From an uncultured Vampirovibrio sp. (GTDB taxonomy: Bacteria > Cyanobacteriota > Vampirovibrionia > Gastranaerophilales > Gastranaerophilaceae), in assembly GCA_910578465.1 (NCBI GenBank), contig CAJTPW010000001.1:1-64000 (forward strand): a DNA stretch of 64,000 bases. Direction: 5' to 3'. The notes beneath the pieces are model-generated. The model did no database searches and was not told the origin of the DNA. It was given only the letters and a program-made list of their open reading frames with translations. Within the stretch, counting starts at the first letter, position 1; every line of letters begins with the position of its first letter. This document shows positions 40,205 to 48,806 of this stretch, piece by piece. A program made the position numbers and the translations under genes.

Positions 40205-42617
40205 TAATATACCCGTATTTTTCTGCAATCTCCCTGAATTCGGACTTTTCCATCTTTATTTTCATATCATTTATTCTTGTTGAGATTCGCTCTTTATTTT
40301 CATCTGAAATGCTTGTGCCGAGAGCTTTTTGGGCTTCAAAATAGTTGATAAGAGCAAGCCTGTTGTTCATAATATTATAATTGTAATCCCCAAGATCCAG
40401 AAGGGAAAGAGCTGTTTTAAAGTTGTCCCCGAGCGCCGTTGCGGCATCTAAGGTGCCTTGCAAAAATTCCGCTGATTTTTCGGGCTCAACATCGCGATAA
40501 AGCATTGAAAGCTGCCTGCTTGCAAAGTATATTCCGTTTTGATTTTCCTCTTTTTTATCGATTTCAAGCGCTGCTTCAAAACTTTCGGCCGCCTTTTTAA
40601 AATATTCTTCAAACCCGTCTGCAGCAGCGTTTTCCGCCCAGCTTTCCGTGTATATGAGCCCCATATTTGCAAAGCAGGTTGAAAGAAATCTGTTTTCGTT
40701 TGCAGTTCTTGTCTTTTTAGCTTCATCTATGCTTTTTTGATAGTATTCAAGGGCTTTTTCAGTGTTTTGTCCGTCGTCATAAAGGAGGGCGGTTTTAAAA
40801 TAAATTTCTGATGAAAGCTCGTAATCTTTATTATCTAAATCGCTTGCGGCGTCTGCTTTTTCGTAGTTTTCGAGTGCAAGTTTGAAATCATTTTCCATTT
40901 CATAAATTTCACCCAGTGTTAAAAAAGCTTTTGCCACAGTATTTTTTGGCGCAAATTTGTTTTCCGCAACATCTTTCAGGTATTCTTTCGCCTTTTTAAA
41001 ACGGTAAACTTTTTTGTACAATTCCGCAATTTCAAGCTTAATTTCAGCACATTGTGCCTCGTTATTTAAACTTTTTTGAAGGTCAAACGTACTTTGATAA
41101 TTTTTTAAAGAAGCCTCAAAGTCATTGATTTTGGTATAGCTTTGGGCAAGTTTTAAATGTATCTTTGATAAGATGTTTTTATCTTGTACCTTGTTTTTAA
41201 TGCCCTCTAAAATGCTTATGGCGCCTGTATAATCATATTTTTCTTCAAGTTTTTGGGCGTGTTTTAAAATATCCGCGCCGTTGCCCGTATTTTCAAAATG
41301 AACACCCGCTGCCCCTTTTTCTTTATTTTTTCTGAATTCTTTGATTAAAACTTTTTCTTCTTCGCTTAAAATTTCTCCGCTAAAAAGTTTGCCGCCATTG
41401 TCTTTTGTTGTTTTTGCATTCATTTCGGTTTCTTTGAATTTTTTTTCTTTGAGCTTTGCAAGCTTTGTATACCAGGGCATTCCCGCGGTTCTTGTCTGAT
41501 GGATGTATGAAAAATCCTGCTTTTTCTCATTCATTCCAATCCCCGAAACATTGGGTACCTTTGTTTTCAGGAATTCTATCTGTTTTCGAATGCTTTCGCG
41601 CGATAAGCGAAGAAGCCTATCTTTGGGGCTTTTTGCAAGTTCTTTTTCATAAATTTCTATTAAATTTTTATAGTTATTTATTTTCTCTTTAACGGAAAGC
41701 CCTGACAGAAAGTATTGTTTCAGATAATCTTTTAAATAAATTTCATCATCAAATTTTGATATTAAAAGTTTTCTGTAAAGATAGTTCACAAGGGAAATAT
41801 CGCCCAAATTATAATGTTCTATAAAGTCGATTTTAACCGAATGGTTAAGGCAGGATATATTTTGTAAAAACGGCAGATAAATAGACGGGACAAGAGATAC
41901 AATCTTTGATAAAAGAAAGTCGGAAAATTCCATTTGCCTTTTTTTGAATTCTTCCACAAACTCTTTCAGGGTAATATTTACGGTTGAAATGTATCTTAAG
42001 GTCATACTTAAATAAAGCTCATATCCCTTTGTTTGCCTGTAGAGCTCTTCAATATCCGCTTCATCAAAGATTTCAAGCGAATCTTCCACCTTTAATTTGA
42101 ATGTAAAATAATCGTTGGGTTCAATTTCAACGGTTGTAAATTTTAAACCTTTGTCTTTGAAAAAGTCAGAGTCCAAAACTCTTGAAATAAGGATTAGTTT
42201 AACGTTTTCAAATTTGCCGAGGTGAGAGAGAAAATCCATAATTTCAGAATTTTTGGAGATTAAATTGAAATTATCGATAATAATCAGGCAGTTTTTATCA
42301 AGGTTTTTAAAGTAAAAACTTACCTTCTGGGCAAAATTTTCGGTCAAACTTTTTTTAAGGTTTATTTTTTTATTTATTGAATAATATCTTAAATTGTCAT
42401 AAAAACCGAGAAGAAAGTCGTCAATTACGCTGTTTTCAAAGCAGAGATGGCGAAAAAGGAGAATATTTTCATCAATATTTTTAAGGGCAAGATTTACAAT
42501 CTCGCTTTTGCCGCAGCCTTGAAATCCTCCTATATAGAGTAAGTCGTCTCGGGAATTTATAAAGTCATGGATTTGGTTCAAAATCCTTGTGTTAAATTTT
42601 GTAAAATTTTCATCCAT
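40197..42617 (-). CDS. P-loop NTPase with TPR repeats (STAND-like)
   Basis: An 806-residue protein. The N-terminal NTPase domain has Walker A GFQGCGKS (31-38) and Walker B CLIIIDNFNLI (about 129-139), followed by ILISRVLD, a sensor-1-like strand. A winged-helix-like stretch with low similarity follows (VKIDFIEHYNLGDISLVNYLYRKLLISKF). From about 440 to 790 lie TPR-like repeats (ALENYEKADAASD, ALEYYQKSIDEA, AAESFEAALEIDKKEE). This matches STAND signal-transduction ATPases, in which TPRs sense a partner. No effector domain (protease, TIR, nuclease) is visible. It is translationally coupled to rsmG. Function is unknown. Confidence 0.75.
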   Translation of the reverse strand: MDENFTKFNTRILNQIHDFINSRDDLLYIGGFQGCGKSEIVNLALKNIDENILLFRHLCFENSVIDDFLLGFYDNLRYYSINKKINLKKSLTENFAQKVSFYFKNLDKNCLIIIDNFNLISKNSEIMDFLSHLGKFENVKLILISRVLDSDFFKDKGLKFTTVEIEPNDYFTFKLKVEDSLEIFDEADIEELYRQTKGYELYLSMTLRYISTVNITLKEFVEEFKKRQMEFSDFLLSKIVSLVPSIYLPFLQNISCLNHSVKIDFIEHYNLGDISLVNYLYRKLLISKFDDEIYLKDYLKQYFLSGLSVKEKINNYKNLIEIYEKELAKSPKDRLLRLSRESIRKQIEFLKTKVPNVSGIGMNEKKQDFSYIHQTRTAGMPWYTKLAKLKEKKFKETEMNAKTTKDNGGKLFSGEILSEEEKVLIKEFRKNKEKGAAGVHFENTGNGADILKHAQKLEEKYDYTGAISILEGIKNKVQDKNILSKIHLKLAQSYTKINDFEASLKNYQSTFDLQKSLNNEAQCAEIKLEIAELYKKVYRFKKAKEYLKDVAENKFAPKNTVAKAFLTLGEIYEMENDFKLALENYEKADAASDLDNKDYELSSEIYFKTALLYDDGQNTEKALEYYQKSIDEAKKTRTANENRFLSTCFANMGLIYTESWAENAAADGFEEYFKKAAESFEAALEIDKKEENQNGIYFASRQLSMLYRDVEPEKSAEFLQGTLDAATALGDNFKTALSLLDLGDYNYNIMNNRLALINYFEAQKALGTSISDENKERISTRINDMKIKMEKSEFREIAEKYGYINE

Positions 42618-42797
42618 AAATCCATTTTACATAATTTTACAATTTTTATCCACTTAGTAACGCTTTTTTCAAGAATTATTTTAAAAAAATTAATAAAGAA
42701 TTAATTGTTAAACAATGTAAATTTTTGTACTTTAAAGTAACAACATTTTATATTTACAAGTGTTTTTATATGTGTGTCTTAGTTTCGGGGTCTGTTG

Positions 42798-44063
42798 ATG
42801 ACATTAAATGTAACAAATAATTTAAACAAAATTCAGACGTTTAAGGGGAGCGCTCCTGCAGGCTTATCTTCCCTGAACGCTGCATATTTAAACAGAATGG
42901 GCGGGCAAAATTCTGCCGTGCAAAGTGCTCCTGCTCAATATACCCCGCAGGCACAAATTCCTGCTGCTCAAAACACAATGCAGCACAATGTTTCAAGCCC
43001 TCAAACACTGCCTGCTCCCGTAATGCAGCCAAACGGTGCAATTTCAAACCCGATGCCTGCTTATATGCCCGGTGTGGGTGCGGTGCCTTCAGGATATTTT
43101 ATGCCGGGAGACAACAACCACGGCAGTGAAGACCGCATAATTAAAAAGACACCTCTAACGGGTGCAAGGATTATGGCGGATAAAATTGCAAAAGATATTT
43201 TTGTATATGCTCCAAAGGGAATGCAGGGTTCTAAAAACAGCAATTTCTATGAATATTTGTCATTGGGTATAGTTCCGTATATCACAGGTTCTGCGATGAT
43301 GATTGCAACTTCCGTTGCCGCAAAGAAATTCTTTAACCCGAATGATGCCAAAGCTTCAGGCATGATGGGTAAAGGCGTTGCAATGGGTGTAATTCTTTAT
43401 GCAGCAATGAAGTGGGCCGCAAGCAAGGTGATGAATAAAGGTACAGAGCTTATTACAGGTGTTGATATGGATATGCCTTATAAGAAAGTAATTAACGAAC
43501 TTCCCGAAAACGGCCGTGAAAAAGTTGTAACGGAATTCCACAAAGTATTTGAAAGTGTTGACTTCCCGAGATGGGATTTAATAAATAAAGAAGGCGAAGA
43601 AAACGGAAACAGATACGAATTTTACGATAAAATCGCAAAAGATAAACTCGGCTGTGACGGGCCTTTGAATGCGCCCGATCAGGTTGTACAGCCTTTAATC
43701 AAACAAGCCTTGACAAAAGCAATGGCCGCAAGAAGTATTGCTTCATTCCTGTGGGCGGGCGTTGGTGTTGCAATTGCCGCTCAAAAGCCGTTTGCTGAAG
43801 AATTCCTGAACTTTGGCCGCAATGCGGGCGTGTTGAATGCCTTAAAACACTTGCCGAAGAATTTTGCCGAAGTGTTTGTAAAATCCGCAAAACAACTCTG
43901 GAAGGGCTCTTCTGCAAAATCAGCCATTGTTGGCAAGGGCTTAGTTCTTGCTGCAGCCGCAACTACTGTTTTAGGCCTGTTGAATGTTAAACGCGGCTAC
44001 AAAGTAGATAAAAAACAATCCGAAACAAAGATTGATTATAAAAAAGATTACGTGGAGAATTAA
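42798..44063 (+). CDS. Lineage-specific membrane protein with N-terminal FKG motif
   Basis: A 421-residue product from the ATG at 42798, with GGGG eight bases before it. It starts MTLNVTNNLNKIQTFKGS, an F-K-G motif at residues 14-16. A Pro/Gln/Ala-rich disordered region runs to about 105. It then has KIAKDIFVYAPKG, similar to the 157-residue protein at 16 kb. Hydrophobic helices lie at about 155-175 (YLSLGIVPYITGSAMMIATSVAA), 190-208 (GKGVAMGVILYAAMKWA), 305-325 (ARSIASFLWAGVGVAIAA) and 375-395 (SAIVGKGLVLAAAATTVLGLL). No Sec signal is present. It overlaps the next gene by one base, starting a four-gene block. Confidence 0.6.
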   Translation: MTLNVTNNLNKIQTFKGSAPAGLSSLNAAYLNRMGGQNSAVQSAPAQYTPQAQIPAAQNTMQHNVSSPQTLPAPVMQPNGAISNPMPAYMPGVGAVPSGYFMPGDNNHGSEDRIIKKTPLTGARIMADKIAKDIFVYAPKGMQGSKNSNFYEYLSLGIVPYITGSAMMIATSVAAKKFFNPNDAKASGMMGKGVAMGVILYAAMKWAASKVMNKGTELITGVDMDMPYKKVINELPENGREKVVTEFHKVFESVDFPRWDLINKEGEENGNRYEFYDKIAKDKLGCDGPLNAPDQVVQPLIKQALTKAMAARSIASFLWAGVGVAIAAQKPFAEEFLNFGRNAGVLNALKHLPKNFAEVFVKSAKQLWKGSSAKSAIVGKGLVLAAAATTVLGLLNVKRGYKVDKKQSETKIDYKKDYVEN

Positions 44064-46804
44064 TGTTTAACGGTAGTTTTATTGACACTATGAATATTCA
44101 GGCGCATGAAAAAAGGATTTATGAGCACTTTTTGAATCAATCACACTCAAAAACCGCTCAGGACCCCAAAGGAAGCCTTGTGCACAGAAACCCCGTGCAA
44201 TCCGTTGCCGCAGGCTTTAAAAATACGGGCAAAGACATTGTAAACCTTGGCAAAGCCCTAAAAGACGGCAATGCCGATGATAATTCTCTCGGCAGATTGA
44301 ATGATGTGGGTATGAAGCTTGGCGGTCTTGGAATTGCCGCATATTTGGCCACAAGAAAAGCTGCCCCGAAGGCAAAGGCTATGGAATTTATCGGCGCAGG
44401 CGTATTTTTCTCCATGATGCATTTGTGGCAGAAGCTTTTCATTGCAGCCCCGATTAAAGCAAGGTTTGGCATTGATATTAACCAGAAATTTACCGATTCT
44501 TTCGGCAGAGAAAAAGAATTATATCTTGATAATCAATATGTACCGCAGTTAAGAAGCCACGAAGAACTTGACGCTCTTGCAGACAGACTCGGTCTTCCTA
44601 AAGATATGGCATACAGAAAAGAATATGCTCAGGAACAGGAAAGAAGAATTGCCCTTCAGGGAAGAACTTTAAATATGCTGACAGCAGGGGTTGGAGTTCC
44701 TGTTATGACAGCACTTACTTGCAACAGAATTGAAAAATATATTGATAATACGGTAATAAATCAGGGTTTAAATAAGGCAAGAACCATTATAGGTGCTGAT
44801 TTAGAGCCTAAGGATGCGATTGAACATTTTTCAAATGTTGTAAATTCAAGAGCAAAATCCGCAGGTTTTGGCGCAGAGGCCGAAAACATAATTAAATCTT
44901 ACTCAAATTATACAGGCGATGTTAACGGCTCGTTCTTTAGCGGCCTTGCAAAGGCATTTAACCCCGCAGGTTTTGTTGAAGGTGACAAACTTACAAAAGA
45001 AATGCCTGATATGACAACAAAAATGGCAGGTGACCTCAAAGCAATGTTTGCTTCATCCATTGATGAAAATTCTCTTGCAGGAAGCGTTCTTGATTTGTTT
45101 GTGAAAAAATCCGCGGAAGCTGACGGTGTTCTTTCAATGAGAGTATTGGATTCTACAGCAGGTGCAGGCGCATTTGCCGATATCAATATTGACAAATCAA
45201 AACTCGAGTCTGCAATTCAAGGCGTTATTGCAAAAGTTAAAGCAGGCGAAGTTGAATATGAAGGCGCAAGTATTCTTGATGCCATTAAGGGTGAGGCTTT
45301 TGTTGCGGTTAAAGGTGCCGCTGAAGGACTTGATGACGCTGTTGTTGAAAGTTTAAAAGAAATCAGAAGAAACCAGCTTTTTGATGCGGGCTATACTGCT
45401 GATGTTATTGAAGATATGCTCAAAAACGGAGATTCTGTTTTAGAGCAAATGATAAAAGATGAAACAGAAATGCTTGGCGGTGTTGTTTCAAGTAAAAATC
45501 TTGCTGCCGTTCCTGCCGATATTGCAGACGGCAAGGCAATAAGTGCCGTTATAGAACAGGCTAAAAAAGACCAAATACCGAGCTTTATGGAAAAAGTTAA
45601 GGCTAATTTCGGCCTTGCAAAGAGCACGGGCGCCGTTTTATCAAGCACGGAAGATGTTATAAAGGCAATGGATAATTCTTTCGGCAAGGAATACTTTAAC
45701 ATTGTTGATACCCTGTTTGATATGATGAAGCCTGACAGAGAAACTCTTGAAATGTTGAGGTCAAATGGAGATGACGCTTCAGATTATATTCAAAATGCTT
45801 TTGCTGAAATTGCGGCTGATGATGCAAAATATGAAGCGCTTTTAAACAAAATTAAAAATACCCCTGTTATGACCGATGAAACAAGGGGCAAGATGATTTC
45901 CCGCGTTATTGAAAACTGCAGGGAAAAATTTGATTTAATAAGACATGGAAACGGAATAAACGGAAATACAGGCTTTGATTCAAACTTAAAAACATTAATC
46001 GAGCTTACCGACCGCACAACAGGCTCTTCTTCAGGACTTTTGGGCGTGATTGAAAAATATGCGGGCGAAGCAATTCCCGGTATTGACGCTACCAAAAACA
46101 GAGTAATTTTAGCTCTTGATTTGGAAAGAAGAATTTCTGACGGTACATTGAAAAATCAATGGGATATGCTTCAAACGGCAGCACCTGTTACGGAAACCTT
46201 TGAAGATTTTGTCGCACATTGCAGAGCAATTCTTTATAACAATACACCGAACGATTTTTCAAATACTCATTATATTAAACAAAACGGAGCTTACTTTGAA
46301 AGATTAAACGATATCCTCTTCAATAAGCCCATGAGCCAAAGAACAACGGATATTTTAGGTGCCGTTAAAGAAAATGCACAAAATGCCGATAACCATGCTA
46401 AGGGTCTGTTGCAAAAATTAAATGAAATGAGAATTTCTTTAATGGCAATAGGTTCAAACGGCACGAAGGATTATGCAAACCGCAAAAACATTTTGAGCGC
46501 GGATATGATATCTGACGGCGGTTTAAAACAAGTATTTAACGATGTTGCAGGCTCAACCTGCTCCGTTAAATTCCAGAAGGTTGGCAAATCCATTAAAAAC
46601 TTAATATTTGAAAACGGAAGCCAGAAATTCAATTCCAAAACCTGGATGAGAATATTTGCTCCGATTGCAGTAGCGCTTGCAGGTGTTACATTCCTTGCGC
46701 AAATTTTTATCGGCAAAGAACATGATAAGCACTTGTATATGCACGATAAAAAGACAAACCCGAACGGACAGTTAAATTCAGGAGCTGTTAATGTCAATAA
46801 ATAA
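44063..46804 (+). CDS. Very large hypothetical membrane-anchored protein
   Basis: A 913-residue product. It begins MFNGSFIDTMNIQAHEKRIYEHF. Hydrophobic stretches lie near 100-135 (GIAAYLATRKAAPKAKAMEFIGAGVFFSMMHLW) and 205-220 (LNMLTAGVGVPVMTAL), and one near the C-terminus, about 865-890 (IFAPIAVALAGVTFLAQIFIG). The 600 residues between are helical and charged with no recognised domain. The ATG overlaps the upstream gene's TAA (TAATG). The C-terminal tail (HDKHLYMHDKKTNPNGQ) is probably cytoplasmic. It overlaps the GH13 gene by 14 bases, so the block is transcribed and translated together. Function unknown. Confidence 0.55.
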   Translation: MFNGSFIDTMNIQAHEKRIYEHFLNQSHSKTAQDPKGSLVHRNPVQSVAAGFKNTGKDIVNLGKALKDGNADDNSLGRLNDVGMKLGGLGIAAYLATRKAAPKAKAMEFIGAGVFFSMMHLWQKLFIAAPIKARFGIDINQKFTDSFGREKELYLDNQYVPQLRSHEELDALADRLGLPKDMAYRKEYAQEQERRIALQGRTLNMLTAGVGVPVMTALTCNRIEKYIDNTVINQGLNKARTIIGADLEPKDAIEHFSNVVNSRAKSAGFGAEAENIIKSYSNYTGDVNGSFFSGLAKAFNPAGFVEGDKLTKEMPDMTTKMAGDLKAMFASSIDENSLAGSVLDLFVKKSAEADGVLSMRVLDSTAGAGAFADINIDKSKLESAIQGVIAKVKAGEVEYEGASILDAIKGEAFVAVKGAAEGLDDAVVESLKEIRRNQLFDAGYTADVIEDMLKNGDSVLEQMIKDETEMLGGVVSSKNLAAVPADIADGKAISAVIEQAKKDQIPSFMEKVKANFGLAKSTGAVLSSTEDVIKAMDNSFGKEYFNIVDTLFDMMKPDRETLEMLRSNGDDASDYIQNAFAEIAADDAKYEALLNKIKNTPVMTDETRGKMISRVIENCREKFDLIRHGNGINGNTGFDSNLKTLIELTDRTTGSSSGLLGVIEKYAGEAIPGIDATKNRVILALDLERRISDGTLKNQWDMLQTAAPVTETFEDFVAHCRAILYNNTPNDFSNTHYIKQNGAYFERLNDILFNKPMSQRTTDILGAVKENAQNADNHAKGLLQKLNEMRISLMAIGSNGTKDYANRKNILSADMISDGGLKQVFNDVAGSTCSVKFQKVGKSIKNLIFENGSQKFNSKTWMRIFAPIAVALAGVTFLAQIFIGKEHDKHLYMHDKKTNPNGQLNSGAVNVNK

Positions 46805-48686
46805 TGTAAATACAGTAAGCCCGATGCTTCAGCAGTACATTCAAAGGAGTGGTGTAGCGCCGCAGCCGCAAAATCAGCCTGTAATCCCACAGGCTCAAAC
46901 TTTTTCGGTGTTCCCTGGAAGTGATTTATTGAAAGCTTATCTTTTATCTAATCCTTCTACTGTACAGGCTGCTCCCGTGCAGACAGGCGCTGTGCAAAAT
47001 TTAACGGCCGTACAGAGGGTTGATGAGCTTGAAAAAGCCCGCGGAATAAATTGGAAAAATAACCTTATGGGACAGCTTCGAAACAATGAAGCTACCATAA
47101 TGGCAGTTATTCCAAGAACAATGAACGCAAAAGATATTGACGGCAACGGTTTAATTCAGGGAAATGAAACCCCGGGGAATTTTATAAATGCTGTCGGAAG
47201 GCTTGATGAATATAAATCTTTAGGCATTAATACCCTGCATATTCTTCCGATTCATCCTCCGGGAAAAACAAAGGCAATGGGAACGGCAGGTTCTTTGTAT
47301 GCGCCCGATGATTTCTTAAAACTTGACCCTGAACTTGTGGATGAAAATCCGCCTGCGGATGTAAAGCAAAAAGTAGGTACGATTTATAAGCAAAGAACAG
47401 GCAGAGACCTTGTAAGAATGGATAAAAATGATCCTGAAGTTGTATTTGCCCAATGTCAATATTTTATAGATGAATGTCACAAGCGCGGGATTGCCTGCAT
47501 GCTTGATTTACCGAGCTGTGCCTCTGTTGATTTTGCACAAAGACACCCCGAACTTATGGCGAAGGAAAAAGACGGCATAACCGATAAAACCCCCGGCGGC
47601 TGGCAGGATATCAGAATGTTTAACCCATGGGAAAATGAAGATAAGCGCATTTTAAACAAAGATTTACTTGAACTTCATAAAAAATATGTTGATATGTGTG
47701 TAGACCTTGGTATGGACGGCATCAGAGCCGACGTTGCAAGGGCGAAACCGGTTGAATTCTGGAATGTTATAATTCCTTATTCAAGAAGCAAAGACCCCGA
47801 TTTTGGCTGGCTTGCGGAAACATATACTTATGAAGATGCTTCTCCGCAGGTAAATATGCCTTACGACAGACCTGAAGATTCGCTCAAAGCAGGCTTTGAC
47901 GTATACTACGGACAATATCACATATTTAACCAGTGGACAAAGGCTGATGATTTATACAACTATGTTAAAGAAAATATAGATATGTCAAACGGAATGACCG
48001 ACGGGCAAAGAGGCCTTATAGGTTCATTCTCAACCCACGATGACCAGAGCCCAATGTTCTACGGCGGAGCTCCGTGGGTTATGTTGACATCCACCCTGCA
48101 GGCAACACTGCCGCAGGTAAACCCGTATTTTGTGGACGGTGTTCAAACGGGGGATTATTACCTCTATCCTTATGAAGGAACCAAAAACCCAGAAACCAAA
48201 ACCGATACAAATGATTGCACCGTTCATAAAGGAAGAATTGATATTTTCAATAAATCAAGAAAACCCGGAGGTAATCACCCTGAAATAGGCCAGTATATTT
48301 CATCTGCGATGGCTCTTAAAAACGGTCCGTATAAAGATTTAATCAACAAAGGCTCATTTGTTGTACTGGATACGGGAAACCCCGAAGTAATTGCCTATGC
48401 AAGACACTATAACGGCAAAACGCTTTTAACCGTTGCAAACAGAAATGTAAACTTCAGAAAATCCGCAGAAATCAATATTAACGGCTTCAAGAAAACTCAG
48501 GCTTTAAATAATCTGCTTCCTGCATATTCCGATAAGAGCCAGTTCCAAAAAGAAGACGGCAAGCTGATTGTGGATTTGGCGCCTGCAAGAGCACATGTGT
48601 TTGAAATCGATACACCCGAAATTGAAAACGGTGCAAAAGCTATCTACAGACAGAATATAACCCAGAGTGCACCTTCTGTGGCATAA
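46791..48686 (+). CDS. GH13 (alpha-amylase superfamily) enzyme, atypical
   Basis: A 631-residue product with no signal peptide, so probably cytoplasmic. After a 70-residue Pro/Gln-rich leader with TFSVFPGS at 37-44, a GH13 barrel begins. There is a Ca-loop-like AKDIDGNGLIQGNE (113-126), then LGINTLHILPIHPPG. Region II is GMDGIRADVARA (nucleophile Asp314), region III WLAETYTYED (acid/base Glu343) and region IV FSTHDDQSP (His416-Asp417). Region I (normally DxVxNH) reads MLDLPSCAS (238-246) and lacks Asn-His. The substrate is unclear. It may act on glycogen-like alpha-glucans. Its position among membrane proteins with an N-terminal motif is unusual. Confidence 0.8.
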   Translation: MSINNVNTVSPMLQQYIQRSGVAPQPQNQPVIPQAQTFSVFPGSDLLKAYLLSNPSTVQAAPVQTGAVQNLTAVQRVDELEKARGINWKNNLMGQLRNNEATIMAVIPRTMNAKDIDGNGLIQGNETPGNFINAVGRLDEYKSLGINTLHILPIHPPGKTKAMGTAGSLYAPDDFLKLDPELVDENPPADVKQKVGTIYKQRTGRDLVRMDKNDPEVVFAQCQYFIDECHKRGIACMLDLPSCASVDFAQRHPELMAKEKDGITDKTPGGWQDIRMFNPWENEDKRILNKDLLELHKKYVDMCVDLGMDGIRADVARAKPVEFWNVIIPYSRSKDPDFGWLAETYTYEDASPQVNMPYDRPEDSLKAGFDVYYGQYHIFNQWTKADDLYNYVKENIDMSNGMTDGQRGLIGSFSTHDDQSPMFYGGAPWVMLTSTLQATLPQVNPYFVDGVQTGDYYLYPYEGTKNPETKTDTNDCTVHKGRIDIFNKSRKPGGNHPEIGQYISSAMALKNGPYKDLINKGSFVVLDTGNPEVIAYARHYNGKTLLTVANRNVNFRKSAEININGFKKTQALNNLLPAYSDKSQFQKEDGKLIVDLAPARAHVFEIDTPEIENGAKAIYRQNITQSAPSVA

Positions 48687-48741
48687 TATTTCCGCGGCAC
48701 AGGTTAAGAAGTGCTAAATGCGGGCTAAAAGTTAGCAATTT

Positions 48742-48772
48742 TTGATATTTATGTGTTTTATATTGGTATAAT
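48742..48772 (+). promoter_or_regulatory. Extended -10 promoter of the giant GH13 gene
   Basis: TATAAT (48767-48772) is preceded by TTGG, giving an extended -10 (TG-N-TATAAT). TTGATA (48742-48747) lies 19 bases upstream, a long spacer that the TG extension can offset. It stands about 35 bases before the GTG start of the next gene. Confidence 0.6.
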
Positions 48773-48806
48773 AGTAATATAGATAATAAGCGTAAGGGGA
48801 ATATTT

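Noticed and set aside
42795..42800. TTG start at 42795 for the 42.8 kb membrane protein
   Set aside because: An ATG one codon later has a better-spaced GGGG and is the usual start type.
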